From: Candidatus Aenigmatarchaeota archaeon
GTDB lineage: Archaea > Aenigmatarchaeota > Aenigmatarchaeia > GW2011-AR5 > WALA01
NCBI GenBank assembly: GCA_015522745.1
Contig: WALQ01000040.1
Coordinates: forward strand, 1-14,212
DNA length: 14,212 nt
Direction of reading: 5' to 3'
Shown here one piece after another: positions 13,227 to 14,212 of this stretch. The translations under genes and the position numbers were made by a program. The notes beneath the pieces are model-generated. The model saw nothing but the letters and a program-made list of their open reading frames with translations, was not told where the DNA came from and ran no database searches. Position 1 is the first letter of the stretch; each line of letters begins with the position of its first letter.

Positions 13227-14117
13227 ATGGAAACAAAATTTCTAGTGGTTGGAGATTTGCACGGCAGCAAGCCGAACATCTACTTCAAGGATTTTGACGC
13301 GATAATAGCTCCCGGTGATTTCTGTTCATCAGACAAAATAGGACCGCTCGTCTTCGAGGGGATGAGAAAAAGATTTGAAGAAAAATCCGAATACAATAGA
13401 TGGTTCGACATCGTCGGAAAGGAGAAAGCGCGGGAACTGGTTGAAGAGTCGCTGTCAAAGGGAAGGAAAGTGCTCGAGTTCCTGAACCACTTCGGGGTTC
13501 CGGTGTACATCGTTCCCGGAAATTGGGAATGGACAGGAAAGCAGAACAAGGAGCTCGGATGGGACTTCATGAGAAGGGACCGTTACAGAGACCTCATAAA
13601 GGGACTCCCGAACATCGTTGACGTTCACCACAAGCTCATTGACATAGGGGATTACCAAATCATAGGACACGGAATATCATCAGGTCCAGAATATCCGCAG
13701 TACAAGGAAGATTTGGAATCCACCGGGAAAGAAGAATTAGAAAGGATGAAAAAAGATTATGAAAAAGATTCCAAAAAGCTCGAATCACTTTTCGAAAAGG
13801 CAACAAAGCCGGTCATTTTCATATCCCACGACGTTCCGTTCAACACGCCGCTGGATGAAATAACGAACAAGAGCTCACCGCGCTACGGGTACCACTATGG
13901 TTCTCTTATCGCCAGGGAGATGATTGAGAAGTATCAACCACTTGTTTGTATCGGAGGACACATACACGAGCATTTCGGAAAATTTGAAATTGGAAGAACC
14001 ATGACCATCAACGCTGGATTCGGGCCTTACGTGAACGTTTTTATGGAGTTGTCTGATAGCCACATCAAGAGGCTCGAGCTCTACCGTGGCAAAAAAGATG
14101 AGCTTCGGGTGAAATAG
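13227..14117 (+). CDS. Calcineurin-like metallophosphoesterase
   Basis: The 296-aa product has the dinuclear-metal motifs in order: GDLHG (9-13, D10 and H12), GDF (D31), GNWE (N99), SHD (in FISHDVPF) and GHIHEH near the C-terminus. The usual GNH[DE] motif is GNWE, so the catalytic His is replaced by Trp while the metal-ligand Asn is kept. An acidic/basic helical insert (about residues 150-192, including KKDYEKDSKKLESLFEKA) sits before the SHD motif. Substrate is unknown; the family covers nucleases, nucleotide and protein phosphatases. No Shine-Dalgarno is seen, and the AT box shared with xpd sits 26 bp upstream. The only link to xpd is the shared promoter region. Confidence 0.92.
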   Translation: METKFLVVGDLHGSKPNIYFKDFDAIIAPGDFCSSDKIGPLVFEGMRKRFEEKSEYNRWFDIVGKEKARELVEESLSKGRKVLEFLNHFGVPVYIVPGNWEWTGKQNKELGWDFMRRDRYRDLIKGLPNIVDVHHKLIDIGDYQIIGHGISSGPEYPQYKEDLESTGKEELERMKKDYEKDSKKLESLFEKATKPVIFISHDVPFNTPLDEITNKSSPRYGYHYGSLIAREMIEKYQPLVCIGGHIHEHFGKFEIGRTMTINAGFGPYVNVFMELSDSHIKRLELYRGKKDELRVK

Positions 14118-14212
14118 TTTTCAATCTCTTTACTTTATTTGTATCTTTTTGGTAGTGAATAAACGAAAAGTATTTAAACTTTTTGGTTATACATATTTAT
14201 AAGGTGATTGGA
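14118..14212 (+). promoter_or_regulatory. Terminator-like T-tract, then promoter and Shine-Dalgarno for a gene beyond the edge
   Basis: The first part (14118-14152) is T-rich, with T runs at 14119-14122 and 14146-14150, as in archaeal intrinsic terminators. It is followed by cgaaaagtatttaaac (14164-14179), a BRE-like plus TATA-like element, and by GGTGA at 14203-14207. With the 5-nt spacing seen elsewhere in the window, a start codon is expected at 14213, the first base outside. Confidence 0.5.

Noticed and set aside
1..14212. GACGTC as a second over-used palindrome
   Set aside because: It occurs roughly a dozen times by eye, mostly as in-frame Asp-Val, which codon preference may explain; it is much weaker than GAGCTC.

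Overview
The window reads as archaeal chromosome. Marker genes are ABCE1/Rli1, the RtcB RNA ligase, an archaeal-type OLA1/YchF GTPase with a TGS domain, XPD-type helicase, archaeal ArgRS and a SelB-like protein with a degenerate G domain. Starts are preceded either by a GGTG-type Shine-Dalgarno about 5 nt upstream or by an AT-rich TATA-like box about 26 bp upstream with no leader. Genes are short and tightly packed, with ATGA-type overlaps and two convergent pairs whose 3' ends overlap. This would fit a streamlined archaeon, possibly DPANN, but the lineage cannot be fixed from sequence alone.

Layout: (1) 1-326, minus: start of a small multi-span membrane protein, cut by the left edge. (2) 370-2049, plus: a tight four-gene operon with two tandem paralogues of unknown function, a disordered Asn/Pro-rich coiled-coil protein and a small O6-alkylguanine-DNA alkyltransferase. 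(3) 2026-3935, minus: a 62-aa two-span PLDc_N-like protein coupled to ABCE1. (4) 3996-5402, plus: RtcB. (5) 5480-6001, plus: an AT-rich unknown gene with its own TATA box. (6) 6053-7243, plus: OLA1/YchF-like GTPase, convergent with nrdR (7263-7712, minus). (7) 7793-9391, plus: argS, divergent from nrdR. (8) 11318-9359, minus: an operon of a 75-aa protein, a 131-aa protein, an aSelBL-type protein and a class I methyltransferase whose 3' end overlaps argS. (9) 13178-11367, minus: XPD-like helicase, divergent from a metallophosphoesterase (13227-14117, plus). (10) 14118-14212: a promoter and Shine-Dalgarno for a gene that should begin just past the right edge.

Recognised functions centre on translation and RNA (ABCE1, RtcB, OLA1-like GTPase, ArgRS, aSelBL) and on DNA repair and nucleotide supply (alkyltransferase, XPD, NrdR). 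Two less ordinary regions stand out: the operon of unknown paralogues at 370-1760 and the aSelBL operon. A window-wide oddity is the palindrome GAGCTC: 38 copies by hand count against about 3.5 expected, while CTCGAG, built from the same two codons, occurs about 9 times. No tRNA, rRNA, CRISPR array or insertion sequence was seen, and no gene-free stretch exceeds 95 bases.
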